Shown here piece after piece: positions 38,027 through 46,721 of a stretch of 64,000 nt of DNA (its first letter is position 1; each line of letters begins with the position of its first letter). Where the stretch lies: the NCBI GenBank assembly GCA_900314645.1, contig OMWB01000002.1, positions 62,001-126,000 on the forward strand. The letters are read 5' to 3'. The position numbers and the translations under genes were made by a program. The notes under the pieces were generated by a model. It was not told where the DNA came from and made no database searches. It saw only the letters and a list, made by a program, of their open reading frames with translations. Origin of the DNA: an uncultured Actinomycetes bacterium. GTDB taxonomy: Bacteria; Actinomycetota; Coriobacteriia; Coriobacteriales; Atopobiaceae.

Positions 38027-39664
38027 TTAAGCATCCAGTTCGTCGAGAAAGGCCTTACCGTAGCGTTCGAGCTTCACCTGACCCACGCCGCTCACTTCCA
38101 GCAGCTCCTCGGCCGTCTTGGGCCTGCGCCGCACCATGCCGCGCAGCGTGGCGTCAGAGAAGATGACATACGGGGGAACGCCCTGCAGGTCAGCAAGCTC
38201 CTTGCGCAGAGAGCGGAGCCGTTCGAACAGCTCGTCGTCGTCATCGTGTACCGGAAAGTCGTCTTCCTCGCGCAGGCTTCGCACGCGCGAGGTGGGCAGA
38301 GCGCCAGCGCGCTTTGACAACCTCTCTGACTTCGCGGGCTTCGCTGCCTTGCGTTCTTTCACCAGGTAGCGGTCTGCCGTCTCGCCGTCACAGACACTGC
38401 AGTGGCCACACCCGTCATAGAATGCCGTCACGTCCTGTCCGAAGTAGCGAAGGATGCGCTTTCGCAGGCATGAGGTGCTCATGGCATAGCCAATCATCTC
38501 GCCCAGCAAGCGCTCCTTGCCCGCGATCACGCGCTCGCGGTCCTGCCCCGACAACCCCTCCGCCTCGATATTGTCAATAAAGAAATGGCAGGTACGGATG
38601 TCTCCTTTGCTCCACAGGAGGTAGCAGTCCGCCGGCTCGCCATCACGTCCTGCGCGACCAGCCTCCTGGTAATACTCCTCAAGCGAGAGCGGCAGCCCGC
38701 AATTGACCACGAAGCGCACGTTTGACTTGTCGATGCCCATGCCAAAGGCCGTGGTTGCCACCAAGACAAGCGCGTCATCGTTCACAAAGGCGCGCTGAGC
38801 CTCGTCTCGCGCGGCATCCGACATGCCCGCGTGATAGGCAGTTGCAGCCACCCCCAACCCACGCAGGTACTCGGCAAGCTGCTCCACCTTCTTGCGCGTA
38901 GGGGCATACACGATGCCCGAGTCGCCAGGGTGGGCGCGCAGGTAGTTTGCCAGCCACTTCTCTCGTTGCTTAGGCATTAGCTCCAACGTGGCAAAACGCA
39001 GGTTGGGCCGGTCAAAGCCGGTCACCTGCACCACGGGATTACGCAGCGCAAGCAGGTTGGCGATATCTACCCGCACACGATTGGTCGCCGTGGCCGTCAG
39101 CGCCATCACGGGAGGACGCACGGGCAGCGCGTTCACAAAGCCCGCGATGGCGCGGTATGCTGGCCTGAAGTCCTGGCCCCACTGGCTCACGCAGTGGGCC
39201 TCGTCAACCGCCACCAGCACGATGTTGGCTTGCGCGGCAAACTCCATGAACGAGGGGTCGGTCAGGCGCTCGGGAGCCACATACATGATGTCGTACCAAC
39301 CCGCGAGCGCGCGTCGCAGCACCTCGGGACGCACGCGCGGCTTAAGGGTCGAGTTGTAGAACGAGCCGCGGATGCCCGCTTCTTTGAGCGCGCGGACCTG
39401 GTCGGCCATCAGCGAGATGAGCGGTGATACCACGATGGTCAGCCCGCCAAGCAAGGCCGCGGGCACCTGATAGCAGACCGACTTGCCGGACCCTGTGGGC
39501 ATGACGGCAAACGAGTCGCGCCCCGAGAGCGCAGCCTGGATAATCGCCTCCTGCCCGGGACGAAACTCCTGGTAGCCAAAGTGCTGGGAGAGGACGGCGC
39601 GGGCATCATCAATGGTCGGCCGAGCAACGTCCGCTGACGCCTGCGTACTCCCCATGGTCTCCAT
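38027..39664 (-). CDS. recQ: ATP-dependent DNA helicase RecQ
   Basis: A 545-residue RecQ. Walker A is MPTGSGKSVCYQ near 54, motif II is DEAHCVSQWGQDFRPAY near 145, and motif VI contains QEAGRAGRDGEPADC near 330. The zinc site CLRKRILRYFGQ...CGHCSVCDG lies near 385, and an HRDC domain (RLRSLRKELADLQGVPPYV) ends the protein. It unwinds forked and recombination DNA. The start at 39664 has GGGAGGTGTC before it, better than the upstream frame at 39760. It is divergent from a small secreted or membrane protein gene with 81 bp between. Confidence 0.92.
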   Translation of the reverse strand: METMGSTQASADVARPTIDDARAVLSQHFGYQEFRPGQEAIIQAALSGRDSFAVMPTGSGKSVCYQVPAALLGGLTIVVSPLISLMADQVRALKEAGIRGSFYNSTLKPRVRPEVLRRALAGWYDIMYVAPERLTDPSFMEFAAQANIVLVAVDEAHCVSQWGQDFRPAYRAIAGFVNALPVRPPVMALTATATNRVRVDIANLLALRNPVVQVTGFDRPNLRFATLELMPKQREKWLANYLRAHPGDSGIVYAPTRKKVEQLAEYLRGLGVAATAYHAGMSDAARDEAQRAFVNDDALVLVATTAFGMGIDKSNVRFVVNCGLPLSLEEYYQEAGRAGRDGEPADCYLLWSKGDIRTCHFFIDNIEAEGLSGQDRERVIAGKERLLGEMIGYAMSTSCLRKRILRYFGQDVTAFYDGCGHCSVCDGETADRYLVKERKAAKPAKSERLSKRAGALPTSRVRSLREEDDFPVHDDDDELFERLRSLRKELADLQGVPPYVIFSDATLRGMVRRRPKTAEELLEVSGVGQVKLERYGKAFLDELDA

Positions 39665-39745
39665 GACACCTCCCGCCCCAGCATTCGCTACTATGGGATG
39701 GTCCATTCTACCCCAAGGCCCGCTTTGCGTCTGGAGATTGTTACC

Positions 39746-40417
39746 ATGTCTGACCTGCATGTTGTTTCTTCTGGCAAGAAGTCGCTTGCGCGGTTTGTGC
39801 CGACCGCGCTCGGCCTTCTGTGCGCAACGCTCCTCACCATCACGCTGGTAACCTGCAGTGGCGTAGGCGAGCGCATGCTCAGCGATTGGGTTCCGTCCGA
39901 TGACTACGGCGAGCGCACGTACGAGACTTACACGCTGACGAGCGATGATGACCCGGAGGCACCGACGCTCACGGTGGCACCGCCCAGCTGGGTCATCGGC
40001 GTGGCCACGGATGACGCGCCCGAAGACGACCCCAGCGCATCAACCGCACACCTGACCTATAGCTTCGAGACCGGAAACGTGGTGCTCACGTACACGACGG
40101 ACGACGTAGACAGCTTCCTTGCCTGGCAGCTGAACGAGGACACCATCATCACCAGCCATCTGTTTGGCGGTCGTTACACCGATATCGAGGTTGGGCAGGT
40201 GCAGCACAGCGATCTGGGCGGGCACGAGGTTGCCTGGGGACGCTACTCGTTCAACGACGAGTATGGGCGGCTGAACGTGTGCCTTGCCTCAGCAGTGGAG
40301 GTCGCGAATGGGCAAGTGCTCACGGTCGTGATAAACGAGAGCCTGCCTGACGGCGTCATCGAAGCATCCATCAGCGAACAGACGCTTGCCGACGTCTGGT
40401 CAGGCATCAGTTGGTAA
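39746..40417 (+). CDS. Hypothetical membrane-anchored extracytoplasmic protein
   Basis: A 223-residue protein not recognised. A positively charged start (SSGKKSLARF) is followed by one hydrophobic helix, near residues 17-36, ending in LVTCSG, which could be a signal anchor or a poor lipobox. The rest is acidic and soluble, with Thr/Asp-rich strands (YTLTSDDDPEAPTLTVAPPS) and no catalytic motif. The start at 39746 has GGAGATTG ahead. It begins a three-gene run with a radical SAM and a PPTase-like gene (gaps 17 and 15 bp). Confidence 0.6.
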   Translation: MSDLHVVSSGKKSLARFVPTALGLLCATLLTITLVTCSGVGERMLSDWVPSDDYGERTYETYTLTSDDDPEAPTLTVAPPSWVIGVATDDAPEDDPSASTAHLTYSFETGNVVLTYTTDDVDSFLAWQLNEDTIITSHLFGGRYTDIEVGQVQHSDLGGHEVAWGRYSFNDEYGRLNVCLASAVEVANGQVLTVVINESLPDGVIEASISEQTLADVWSGISW

Positions 40418-40434
40418 GCGCACAAGGAGCGGCA

Positions 40435-41325
40435 ATGCATTACGACGGCATGACCTTTCGGCCACCTTATGAGGCGCGTTCCCTCCTGCTCCAGGTGACA
40501 CGCGGCTGTAGCCACAACGCCTGCACCTTTTGCAGCATGTACCGCGACGTCAGCTTTGCCATCTCTCCTTTGGAGGAGATTGTGGATGACCTCGCGGAGG
40601 CCGCCTGGGCCTATCCCTATGTGAGCCGCGTGTTCCTCGTCAACGGAGACGCGTTCTGCCTGCCTGCAGATGCCCTGCTCAACATTGCGGAGATGATTCA
40701 TGAGGCTCTGCCCAACGTGCGGAGCATCGGCTGCTATGCTCGCATCCCCAATGTGACGAACAAGACCGATACCGAACTCGCGGCGCTGGCCGCAGCGGGC
40801 TATGACAACATCAACATCGGCGTGGAGAGCGGCCTGGATGACGTGCTCGCCTTCATGAACAAGGGCTTCACCGTAGAGGAGGCGCGCCTGCAGTTTGCCC
40901 GCCTGCACGCCGCCGGCCTCCCCTTCAATGTCAACATCATCAACGCCGCGGCGGGACCCCAGCGCATCGCCGAGCACGCAGCAGCCAACGCTTCCCTTGT
41001 CAACGAGGCACAACCGACGCTCATCTTCGTGTCTCCGCTGCACGTTGACCCTGGCACGCCACTGGTTGGGCTCATCGAGCGTGGCGAGTTTGAGGAGTGC
41101 ACGCTTGGACAGTACCTCGAGGAGGAGATTGCCTTCCTCGAGGGCCTTGAGCTTGACGACTGCGTGTTCTTCGGTGCGCATGTGAGCAACCCGATACCGG
41201 TGAACGGCCTTTTGCCGCGCGACAAGGACGAGCTCCTCACCGTGCTGCGTGACGGCATGGCGCGCATCCCACGCGCGCAACTTGACGCGCACCCCAGCAA
41301 GGGCGCCGAGGGCAGCCTGCGATGA
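40435..41325 (+). CDS. Radical SAM protein
   Basis: A 296-residue radical SAM enzyme with an Elp3/B12-type layout. The cluster motif is Cys-x4-Cys-x2-Cys in TRGCSHNACTFCSMY near residue 24, typical of the CSHNxCxFC subgroup. GVESGLDDVLAFMNKG near 130 is the SAM-binding part. The C terminus lacks a second cluster. The reaction is unknown; relatives act on porphyrins or tRNA. The ATG at 40435 follows AAGGAGCGG. The gene is squeezed between an unknown anchored protein and a PPTase-like gene, so the three probably form one transcript. Confidence 0.82.
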   Translation: MHYDGMTFRPPYEARSLLLQVTRGCSHNACTFCSMYRDVSFAISPLEEIVDDLAEAAWAYPYVSRVFLVNGDAFCLPADALLNIAEMIHEALPNVRSIGCYARIPNVTNKTDTELAALAAAGYDNINIGVESGLDDVLAFMNKGFTVEEARLQFARLHAAGLPFNVNIINAAAGPQRIAEHAAANASLVNEAQPTLIFVSPLHVDPGTPLVGLIERGEFEECTLGQYLEEEIAFLEGLELDDCVFFGAHVSNPIPVNGLLPRDKDELLTVLRDGMARIPRAQLDAHPSKGAEGSLR

Positions 41326-41340
41326 AAGCGGAGGTTTACC

Positions 41341-42054
41341 ATGCCTGAGCTGCAGCGCATTTGTTCGCCCGCCATTGACGCACTCGCCTACGAAGCGTTT
41401 GGTGCCCTTGGCTGCAAAGACTTTGGCATCACTATCATGCGCGGGGCCACGTCGTGGGGCACGCACGAGACGGGCATCCTGACACTCCCCATAGCGAGCG
41501 GTGCCCGCGATCTGCGCATCGCGTATGACGAGCGCGAGGCACCCTACGTGTTGGGGCAAGACGGGCAGGAAGACACGGGCTGGGCGATCAGCCTTGCCGA
41601 CGAGGGGGACCTGCTTGCGTGTGCCTGGGCACGCCTTGGGGAAGGCGCGCCCCTGTTGGGCGTGGGGGTCGACCTCGCCTCCAGCGTCGACTTTGAGGAC
41701 CGACCCTTCACGCAGCGCTTCATCAAGCTCGTCTTCGATGACACCGAGCGTGCGATTGTGAGGGAGGGTTGGCCAGAATGCCCCGCGCTGGGGTATGCCA
41801 CGGCATTTGGGGCTAAGGAGGCGGCCTTCAAGGCGACGGCTCAGCCTCTACGCAGCTGGTATCGCGGCCACGACGAGCCGCTGGAGTTCGAAGTACGACA
41901 CTTCTCGCTCGCATCTGCGCACGAAGCCCGCGGAGAGCTGCGCGACGCTGCCGCGCAGTACGCCATGGATACGATGGGCATCGCACGCATCTCGGTAAGC
42001 TACACGCAGGTAGAAGGCATCGCGCTCGTCGTTGCGACATCGCTTTCTGAATAA
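41341..42054 (+). CDS. 4'-phosphopantetheinyl transferase-like protein
   Basis: A 237-residue protein of the Sfp/PPTase fold. The two diagnostic segments are present: GVGVDLASSVDF near 118 (metal-binding Asp) and FGAKEAAFKAT near 160 (the K-E-A-x-x-K element). Such enzymes transfer phosphopantetheine from CoA to carrier proteins. No carrier protein or polyketide/peptide synthase gene is nearby. It follows the radical SAM gene by 15 bp and has GCGGAGG before its ATG. It could be the general carrier-protein transferase or act in an uncharacterised route with the radical SAM protein. Confidence 0.72.
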   Translation: MPELQRICSPAIDALAYEAFGALGCKDFGITIMRGATSWGTHETGILTLPIASGARDLRIAYDEREAPYVLGQDGQEDTGWAISLADEGDLLACAWARLGEGAPLLGVGVDLASSVDFEDRPFTQRFIKLVFDDTERAIVREGWPECPALGYATAFGAKEAAFKATAQPLRSWYRGHDEPLEFEVRHFSLASAHEARGELRDAAAQYAMDTMGIARISVSYTQVEGIALVVATSLSE

Positions 42055-42086
42055 CGCGCCGCTAGCCCCTGATCTACGTAGTGTTG

Positions 42087-42899
42087 CTAGAGGTAGCGCT
42101 TGGCCATCTGCAGGGCAGACCATAGGTAGTGACCACCAAAGAGCACGCAGTGGAGCAGCAACGCTGCTACCTGGTGCAGGCCAATGCGCTCTCGCCAGCC
42201 ATCAGCGAGGGCAGACGCCTCGTTATACCCGCGTAGCAACTCGCTCAGATGAGAACAGCCAAACAGGTCGAGCATGGCGAGGTCGGTCTCGGCATGACCC
42301 CCGCAGGCCATGGGATCTATGAGCGCGGCACCTGTGGCATTCTCCGGATTGATGTCCCAAAGCAGGTTTCCCGCCCAGAGATCCCCATGTAAGCGCGCCA
42401 CCTCATACCCTCGCTTGCCCACGAGCGCAGGCTGCGGCGCATCAAAGGCGCCGCTGCACAGTCTGCTGGCAAGCCGCTCAAAAAGAGCCGCCTCGCCCGC
42501 ATCATACGAGCCCTCGTCGCGAAGTATCCGCACATAATGCATCACGTGGTACTCAGCATAGAATGCGCCCCAGGTAGAAGGGGCCATCTGCTCTTCAACG
42601 GTAGGCGTCAGGGAGTGATCGAGCCGATATGCTCCGCGCCATCCTGCGGGCGGACATCCCCACCACGGCGCACCGGCCGCATGAGTCACCGCGAGCGCCG
42701 CACCCGCACGACGCGCCGCGTCAACCGTCGCGGCACCTGTCGTAATGCGCTCTTCCACCAGCTCGGTGTCTGACGCGGAGACCACCCGCGCAACGTGCAG
42801 GCCCCCATCGGCCTCCGCCTCGGCGAGCCATCGCAGCGCGGCGGCCTCTCCCACCAGCGACGCACGTCCCCATCGGTCCGTCTTGGTAAACGTCTGCAC
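42087..42899 (-). CDS. Fructosamine kinase family protein
   Basis: A 270-residue kinase of the fructosamine/ribulosamine kinase family (aminoglycoside phosphotransferase fold). It has RLHGDLWAGNLLWD near 170 (catalytic Asp and metal Asn), LIDPMACGGHAETDLAML near 194, and GGAPWWGCPPAGWR-like family segments near 80. It phosphorylates glycated amines for deglycation. The start is GTG at 42899 with GAGGAGGC upstream. It converges with the PPTase-like gene and diverges from the deformylase-like gene. Confidence 0.87.
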   Translation of the reverse strand: MQTFTKTDRWGRASLVGEAAALRWLAEAEADGGLHVARVVSASDTELVEERITTGAATVDAARRAGAALAVTHAAGAPWWGCPPAGWRGAYRLDHSLTPTVEEQMAPSTWGAFYAEYHVMHYVRILRDEGSYDAGEAALFERLASRLCSGAFDAPQPALVGKRGYEVARLHGDLWAGNLLWDINPENATGAALIDPMACGGHAETDLAMLDLFGCSHLSELLRGYNEASALADGWRERIGLHQVAALLLHCVLFGGHYLWSALQMAKRYL

Positions 42900-42972
42900 A
42901 AGAGCCTCCTCACGCTTGGTCTCGCGATTGTATCATGGGCATGCAAGCCACCTCAGGCCGAAAGGACCACTT

Positions 42973-43383
42973 ATGGAGCGCGCCATCGTGACCTCGCGCC
43001 TTTCCTTACGCATGCCCAGCGAGCCGGCAACGGCGCAGGATGTTGCCACGGCTCAAGACCTTCTCGACACGCTCGCGGCGCACCACAACGAGTGTGTGGG
43101 TCTTGCTGCCAACATGGTAGGAATCCGCAGGCGCATCATCGCCATCAGTGACAACGGCGCCGACTCTGCCATGCTCAACCCGACCATCGTGGAGAAGTCC
43201 GCTCCATACCAGACTGAAGAGGGTTGCCTCTCGTTGCCTGGACGCCGTGCCACCACACGCTACCAGCACATCGTTGTGCGTTGGCAAGATCTAGACATGG
43301 TTTGGCACCAGAAACGTTTCTCGGGTTGGACCGCGCAGATCATCCAGCACGAGATTGACCATTGCGACGGCATTCTCATCTAA
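42973..43383 (+). CDS. Peptide deformylase-like protein (catalytic Gln replaced)
   Basis: A 136-residue PDF-fold protein. Motif 2 is EEGCLSLPG (Cys metal ligand), and motif 3 is QHEIDHCDG (His-Glu-x-x-His). In motif 1 the usual Gly-x-Ala-Ala-x-Gln reads GLAANMVG, so the oxyanion-stabilising Gln is Met. The protein is also short. It keeps all metal ligands and could be a weak or altered deformylase; a normal housekeeping def is expected elsewhere in the genome. It is followed 49 bp later by a DUF4097 gene. Confidence 0.78.
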   Translation: MERAIVTSRLSLRMPSEPATAQDVATAQDLLDTLAAHHNECVGLAANMVGIRRRIIAISDNGADSAMLNPTIVEKSAPYQTEEGCLSLPGRRATTRYQHIVVRWQDLDMVWHQKRFSGWTAQIIQHEIDHCDGILI

Positions 43384-43432
43384 GGTCCCAAGATGCAAGC
43401 CGCCATCGCACCCTCCTGAGAAAGGCAAGTCC

Positions 43433-44335
43433 ATGAGGCGCTTTTCACGCATGCGGACAGACGGCACGCAAGACGCTGATCGCGCACGCCTCCTTGTGGC
43501 GGCAATCGTGCTCGGTGCTCTGCTCTTTGTTGCCCTCACCTCGCTCCTGTTTTACTTTGTCGTTCAGATGACCAACCCCTCCATCCCGCCAATCCCCATC
43601 GCGCAGAAGGCTCGGGTCGACTTTGAGCCGCAGGTCATCGAAGCGGAGGCCGTCAAGCGGATTGAAATCGATTGCGCTCGTGCCACCGTGACCATGCAGC
43701 GCGGAAAGAGCACGCAGCCACTCGCAACTGTGCGCATCGAGGAGACTCACCGCGATGATGAGCACGACCACATCCCCACGGTGTGGAGCATCTCAGGCGG
43801 AACGCTCTATCTCGATATCCGCGACAGCGTTTCAGCGTGGATGGACACGAAGCATACGGTGGTCACGGTATCGCCGGATCTTTTCGACCAGCTGGAGATG
43901 CTGTCCATCGATTCTTCTGCGGCGGAGTTATCTCTAGTCGACCTCGCAAGCGATGCGCTAGAGATTACCGCTGAGGCAAGCTCCATCCAGATAGACGGGG
44001 CAACCATTCCAACTGCCAAAGTCAGGCTTTCCAGCACGGCCGCCAAGTTTGACGGTAGGTTTGGCGACCTCGACTGCACGTTGACCAGCGGAGATGCCAA
44101 ACTGATTGCGCGTGGCGAGCCCAAACGCATCACGTTCACGGTGGGGGCAGGAGCCGCTACCATTGCCCTTCCCAAGAATCAGGGGTTCACGGCCCACACC
44201 TCCGCTGAAGCGGGCGAGATAACGTTTGACCAGCGTGTCGAGTCGCCCGAGCAGGGAACCGTCATGTATGGTGACGGCTCACTGGACCTTGCCGTTTCCG
44301 TAAGCAGCGGCTCGGTTCATATCACGGAGCAATAG
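43433..44335 (+). CDS. DUF4097-family membrane-anchored beta-strand repeat protein
   Basis: A 300-residue protein. An N-terminal basic stretch and one helix (LLVAAIVLGALLFVALTSLLFYFVV, about 17-41) anchor it. The rest is a DUF4097-type beta-solenoid-like domain with repeated strand units (IEIDCARATVTMQRG, LSIDSSAAELSLVDL, GSVHI). The family is thought to serve at the cell surface or in envelope stress; no activity is known. The ATG at 43433 has GAGAAAGGCAAG upstream. It may be cotranscribed with the deformylase-like gene. Confidence 0.75.
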   Translation: MRRFSRMRTDGTQDADRARLLVAAIVLGALLFVALTSLLFYFVVQMTNPSIPPIPIAQKARVDFEPQVIEAEAVKRIEIDCARATVTMQRGKSTQPLATVRIEETHRDDEHDHIPTVWSISGGTLYLDIRDSVSAWMDTKHTVVTVSPDLFDQLEMLSIDSSAAELSLVDLASDALEITAEASSIQIDGATIPTAKVRLSSTAAKFDGRFGDLDCTLTSGDAKLIARGEPKRITFTVGAGAATIALPKNQGFTAHTSAEAGEITFDQRVESPEQGTVMYGDGSLDLAVSVSSGSVHITEQ

Positions 44336-44355
44336 CGATCCCGAAGCAACAAAAG

Positions 44356-44389
44356 GGCCGGGCCCGAAGGTATGCCTTTGGGCCCGGCC
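44356..44389 (-). terminator. Intrinsic terminator for the lysophospholipase gene
   Basis: GGCCGGGCCC with GGGCCCGGCC plus an inner AAGG/CCTT forms a long stem. On the minus strand it runs into CTTTTGTT, so it best serves the minus-strand gene ending at 44415, though it lies between convergent genes. Confidence 0.85.
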
Positions 44390-44414
44390 GCGCATTACCA
44401 GCGCAAAGCAGTCT

Positions 44415-45341
44415 TTAGAGCTGCAGCAACAGCCAGTCAATCAGCGTCTGCTCGACATCGAACTTGATGTCATCGTAGTTGTGAATCTCGTGGCGGTATC
44501 CGCTCCACAGCTGCGTGGTCACATCGTGGCCGGTGTCGGTCAGCCAATTGGCCACCTGGTACACGCCTTCGCCAAAGCAGCCAACCGGGTCCTGATCGCC
44601 CGCGATCAGCAGGATCGGCAGACCCGTCGGTACCTTCTCGGCCCACTCTGGACCCTCGATGCAGAGCATCATGTCGATGAAGTCGCGCATGCTAATGTTG
44701 TGGGTGGGATGCGTGAAGGCGTCAAACGGATCCTCCGCATGGTCCTTCTGAACCCACGGATCGTGGCAAATCCACTCGTTGCCCAGCTTGGCGCCCTCCT
44801 CGCAGCGGCTGAACATCCAGCCAAAGAGCGCCATGGTGATGGCGGGATCGCTCTCGTGGGCCTTGCCGGCCTTGACCAAATCGTCCGCCATCTTGCGCGA
44901 ATCCGCCGTTCCCTTGAAGACGCCCGTGGTTCCGCAGTACACCACGCCGGTCAGCAGGTCGCCGTACTTGGTGGAGAAGTCGCGTGCGATCATGGAGCCC
45001 ATGGAGTGGCCGAACATGAAGTACGGCAGGTTGGGATACTTCTCAACCACCACATCGTGGAAGAGCTTCTCGTCCTCCATCATGGTGTGCGGGCCCGCGT
45101 CGCCCCAGTCACCCCACGTGTTGTTAGCGATAGCCGTGGCACCATGTCCCACGTGGTCGTTGGCAGCAACGATGAATCCTGCGTCCATAAGGGCAACGAT
45201 CATGTGGAAGTACCGGCGAGAATGCTCGCCGAAGCCGTGCACCAGCTGAACGATGCCCGTCGGCTCGCACGCAGGCACATAGATCCAACCAGTCACCTCA
45301 TCGCGACCGTTGCTCGACGCAAACTTAACTTCATGCAGCAT
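44415..45341 (-). CDS. Alpha/beta hydrolase, lysophospholipase/monoacylglycerol lipase-like
   Basis: A 308-residue serine hydrolase. It has an oxyanion region LVHGFGEHSRRYFH near 34, a nucleophile elbow FGHSMGSM near 110, an acid residue in LIAGDQDPVG near 250, and a terminal His in WSGYRHEIHN near 284. This is the layout of PldB/monoglyceride-lipase-type enzymes that cleave acyl glycerols or lysophospholipids. There is no signal peptide. The start at 45341 has GAGGGGAGC ahead. A terminator follows its stop, so it is a single-gene unit. Confidence 0.87.
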   Translation of the reverse strand: MLHEVKFASSNGRDEVTGWIYVPACEPTGIVQLVHGFGEHSRRYFHMIVALMDAGFIVAANDHVGHGATAIANNTWGDWGDAGPHTMMEDEKLFHDVVVEKYPNLPYFMFGHSMGSMIARDFSTKYGDLLTGVVYCGTTGVFKGTADSRKMADDLVKAGKAHESDPAITMALFGWMFSRCEEGAKLGNEWICHDPWVQKDHAEDPFDAFTHPTHNISMRDFIDMMLCIEGPEWAEKVPTGLPILLIAGDQDPVGCFGEGVYQVANWLTDTGHDVTTQLWSGYRHEIHNYDDIKFDVEQTLIDWLLLQL

Positions 45342-45617
45342 AAGAGCTCCCCTCGTCGCCATTCTCGCGCGGGACGCCCCGCGCCCATGCTCCCATTATG
45401 CGAGCTGTTTTCGCAGGTATACGGCACATGCTGGCAGACGTTTATGCGCTGACGGCAAGAGGAGCGGGTTGCCTTCGTCATCCTTCCCTCGGGCTGGCAG
45501 CACCTCGTGGCTTCTCTATCTGGTTACCAACGTCTCAGGCTAGGCAGCGAAACGGATGCTATTGCGTACAATGGCAAGCGCTAAACCATCCAAAGACGAG
45601 CGACCGACGGGAACCTC

Positions 45618-46139
45618 ATGGAAGAAATGATTGACGTCTACGACCACGACCGTAACCGCACTGGGATAACCATTCCGCGCGAAGGGGCCTTTCTCGCCGA
45701 GGGACAGTACATGCTCTACGTGCTTGCTCTCATCGAGGCGCCCGATGGCCGCCTGCTGGTGACGCAGCGGTCGTTAGAGAAGCGATGGGGTGCCAGCTGG
45801 TGGGAGATTCCCGGCGGCGGCGTGCGCGCTGGCGAGACCACGCTCGACGCCGTGCGACGTGAGGTCCCCGAGGAAGTGGGGCTGCCTGTAAGCAATGAGC
45901 CACTCCAGCCCATCTACAGCTATGAGAACGTAGACCTTGCCCGCGGAGACAACTACATCGTTGACTTCTATCACCTTCACCTTGACTTCACCCCTGCTGA
46001 CGTGCGCCTCGTTGACGGGGAGGCTGTTGACTTCCGCCTCTGCACGTGGGACGAAATCTGCCAGCTCAACGAGGATTCCACCGTGCTGCATTTTGAGCGC
46101 ATCCGACAGGCGCTCACCGCTGAAGGAGTACTGCGGTAG
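45618..46139 (+). CDS. NUDIX hydrolase
   Basis: A 173-residue NUDIX protein with a full NUDIX box: GGGVRAGET then REVPEEVGL, fitting G-x5-E-x7-RE-x2-EE-x-G-hydrophobic near residues 74-96. It hydrolyses a nucleoside diphosphate linked to another group; the substrate is not predictable. The ribosome site is weak (GACGGGAACC), and a second in-frame ATG three codons later is an alternative start. The 276-bp gap before it (45342-45617) shows no gene and must contain divergent promoters. Confidence 0.86.
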   Translation: MEEMIDVYDHDRNRTGITIPREGAFLAEGQYMLYVLALIEAPDGRLLVTQRSLEKRWGASWWEIPGGGVRAGETTLDAVRREVPEEVGLPVSNEPLQPIYSYENVDLARGDNYIVDFYHLHLDFTPADVRLVDGEAVDFRLCTWDEICQLNEDSTVLHFERIRQALTAEGVLR

Positions 46140-46231
46140 GTACGCTCACCTATTTGGTACGCCACATGCGGAGAGTCAAAAACCGCTGCGCTACACTAAC
46201 CACAACGTAAGCAGCAACGAAAGGAGCCGAC

Positions 46232-46648
46232 ATGGCAGAAGAGTTCAGCATGGATAAGGCCAAGGAACTCGTCGAGGGTGGCATTACGCAGGCGCAGGAG
46301 CTCATCAACGATCCCACCCAGATGGAGGAGTTGATTGCTCAGATTCAGGAGAAGATCACGAACCTGCCGGACACGTTCCAGACAGCCGCGGCCAACGTTC
46401 CTTTGATGATCGACATGGTGAAGGCCTACGTGACGCAGCAGTACACCGAGGTCTCCCCCAAGGTCGTCGCTTCGCTGGTGGCCACCTTCGTGTACCTGCT
46501 GAAGAGGCAGGACCTCATCCCCGACTACATTCCGGTGCTGGGCATCGCTGACGATCTGGCCGTTGCCACCTTTGCGATGACCCTCTGCGAGCCCGAGCTG
46601 AAGGCCTTTGACGCCTGGCGCAACGCGCAGCAGCTCCCGCAGGCATAA
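46232..46648 (+). CDS. DUF1232 (YkvA-like) protein
   Basis: A 138-residue protein. The second half has the DUF1232 signature YLLKRQDLIPDYIPVLGIAD near 90-110, followed by DDLAVATFAM. The first half is helical and acidic. YkvA-like proteins are small, possibly membrane-associated, and have no known biochemical role. The ATG has AAAGGAG. A stem-loop follows its stop. Confidence 0.75.
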   Translation: MAEEFSMDKAKELVEGGITQAQELINDPTQMEELIAQIQEKITNLPDTFQTAAANVPLMIDMVKAYVTQQYTEVSPKVVASLVATFVYLLKRQDLIPDYIPVLGIADDLAVATFAMTLCEPELKAFDAWRNAQQLPQA

Positions 46649-46676
46649 ACCAACACGCAAACAGCGAAGCTCTCTC

Positions 46677-46707
46677 GTGGGGCAAGGGTTGCGAACCCCT
46701 GCCCCAC
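46677..46707. terminator. Hairpin after the DUF1232 gene
   Basis: GTGGGGCAAGGGTT pairs with AACCCCTGCCCCAC (one mismatch) around GCG, followed by CTTTGTT. It resembles the hairpin at 29617 and lies between convergent genes. Confidence 0.65.
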
Positions 46708-46721
46708 CTTTGTTCGAGGGG

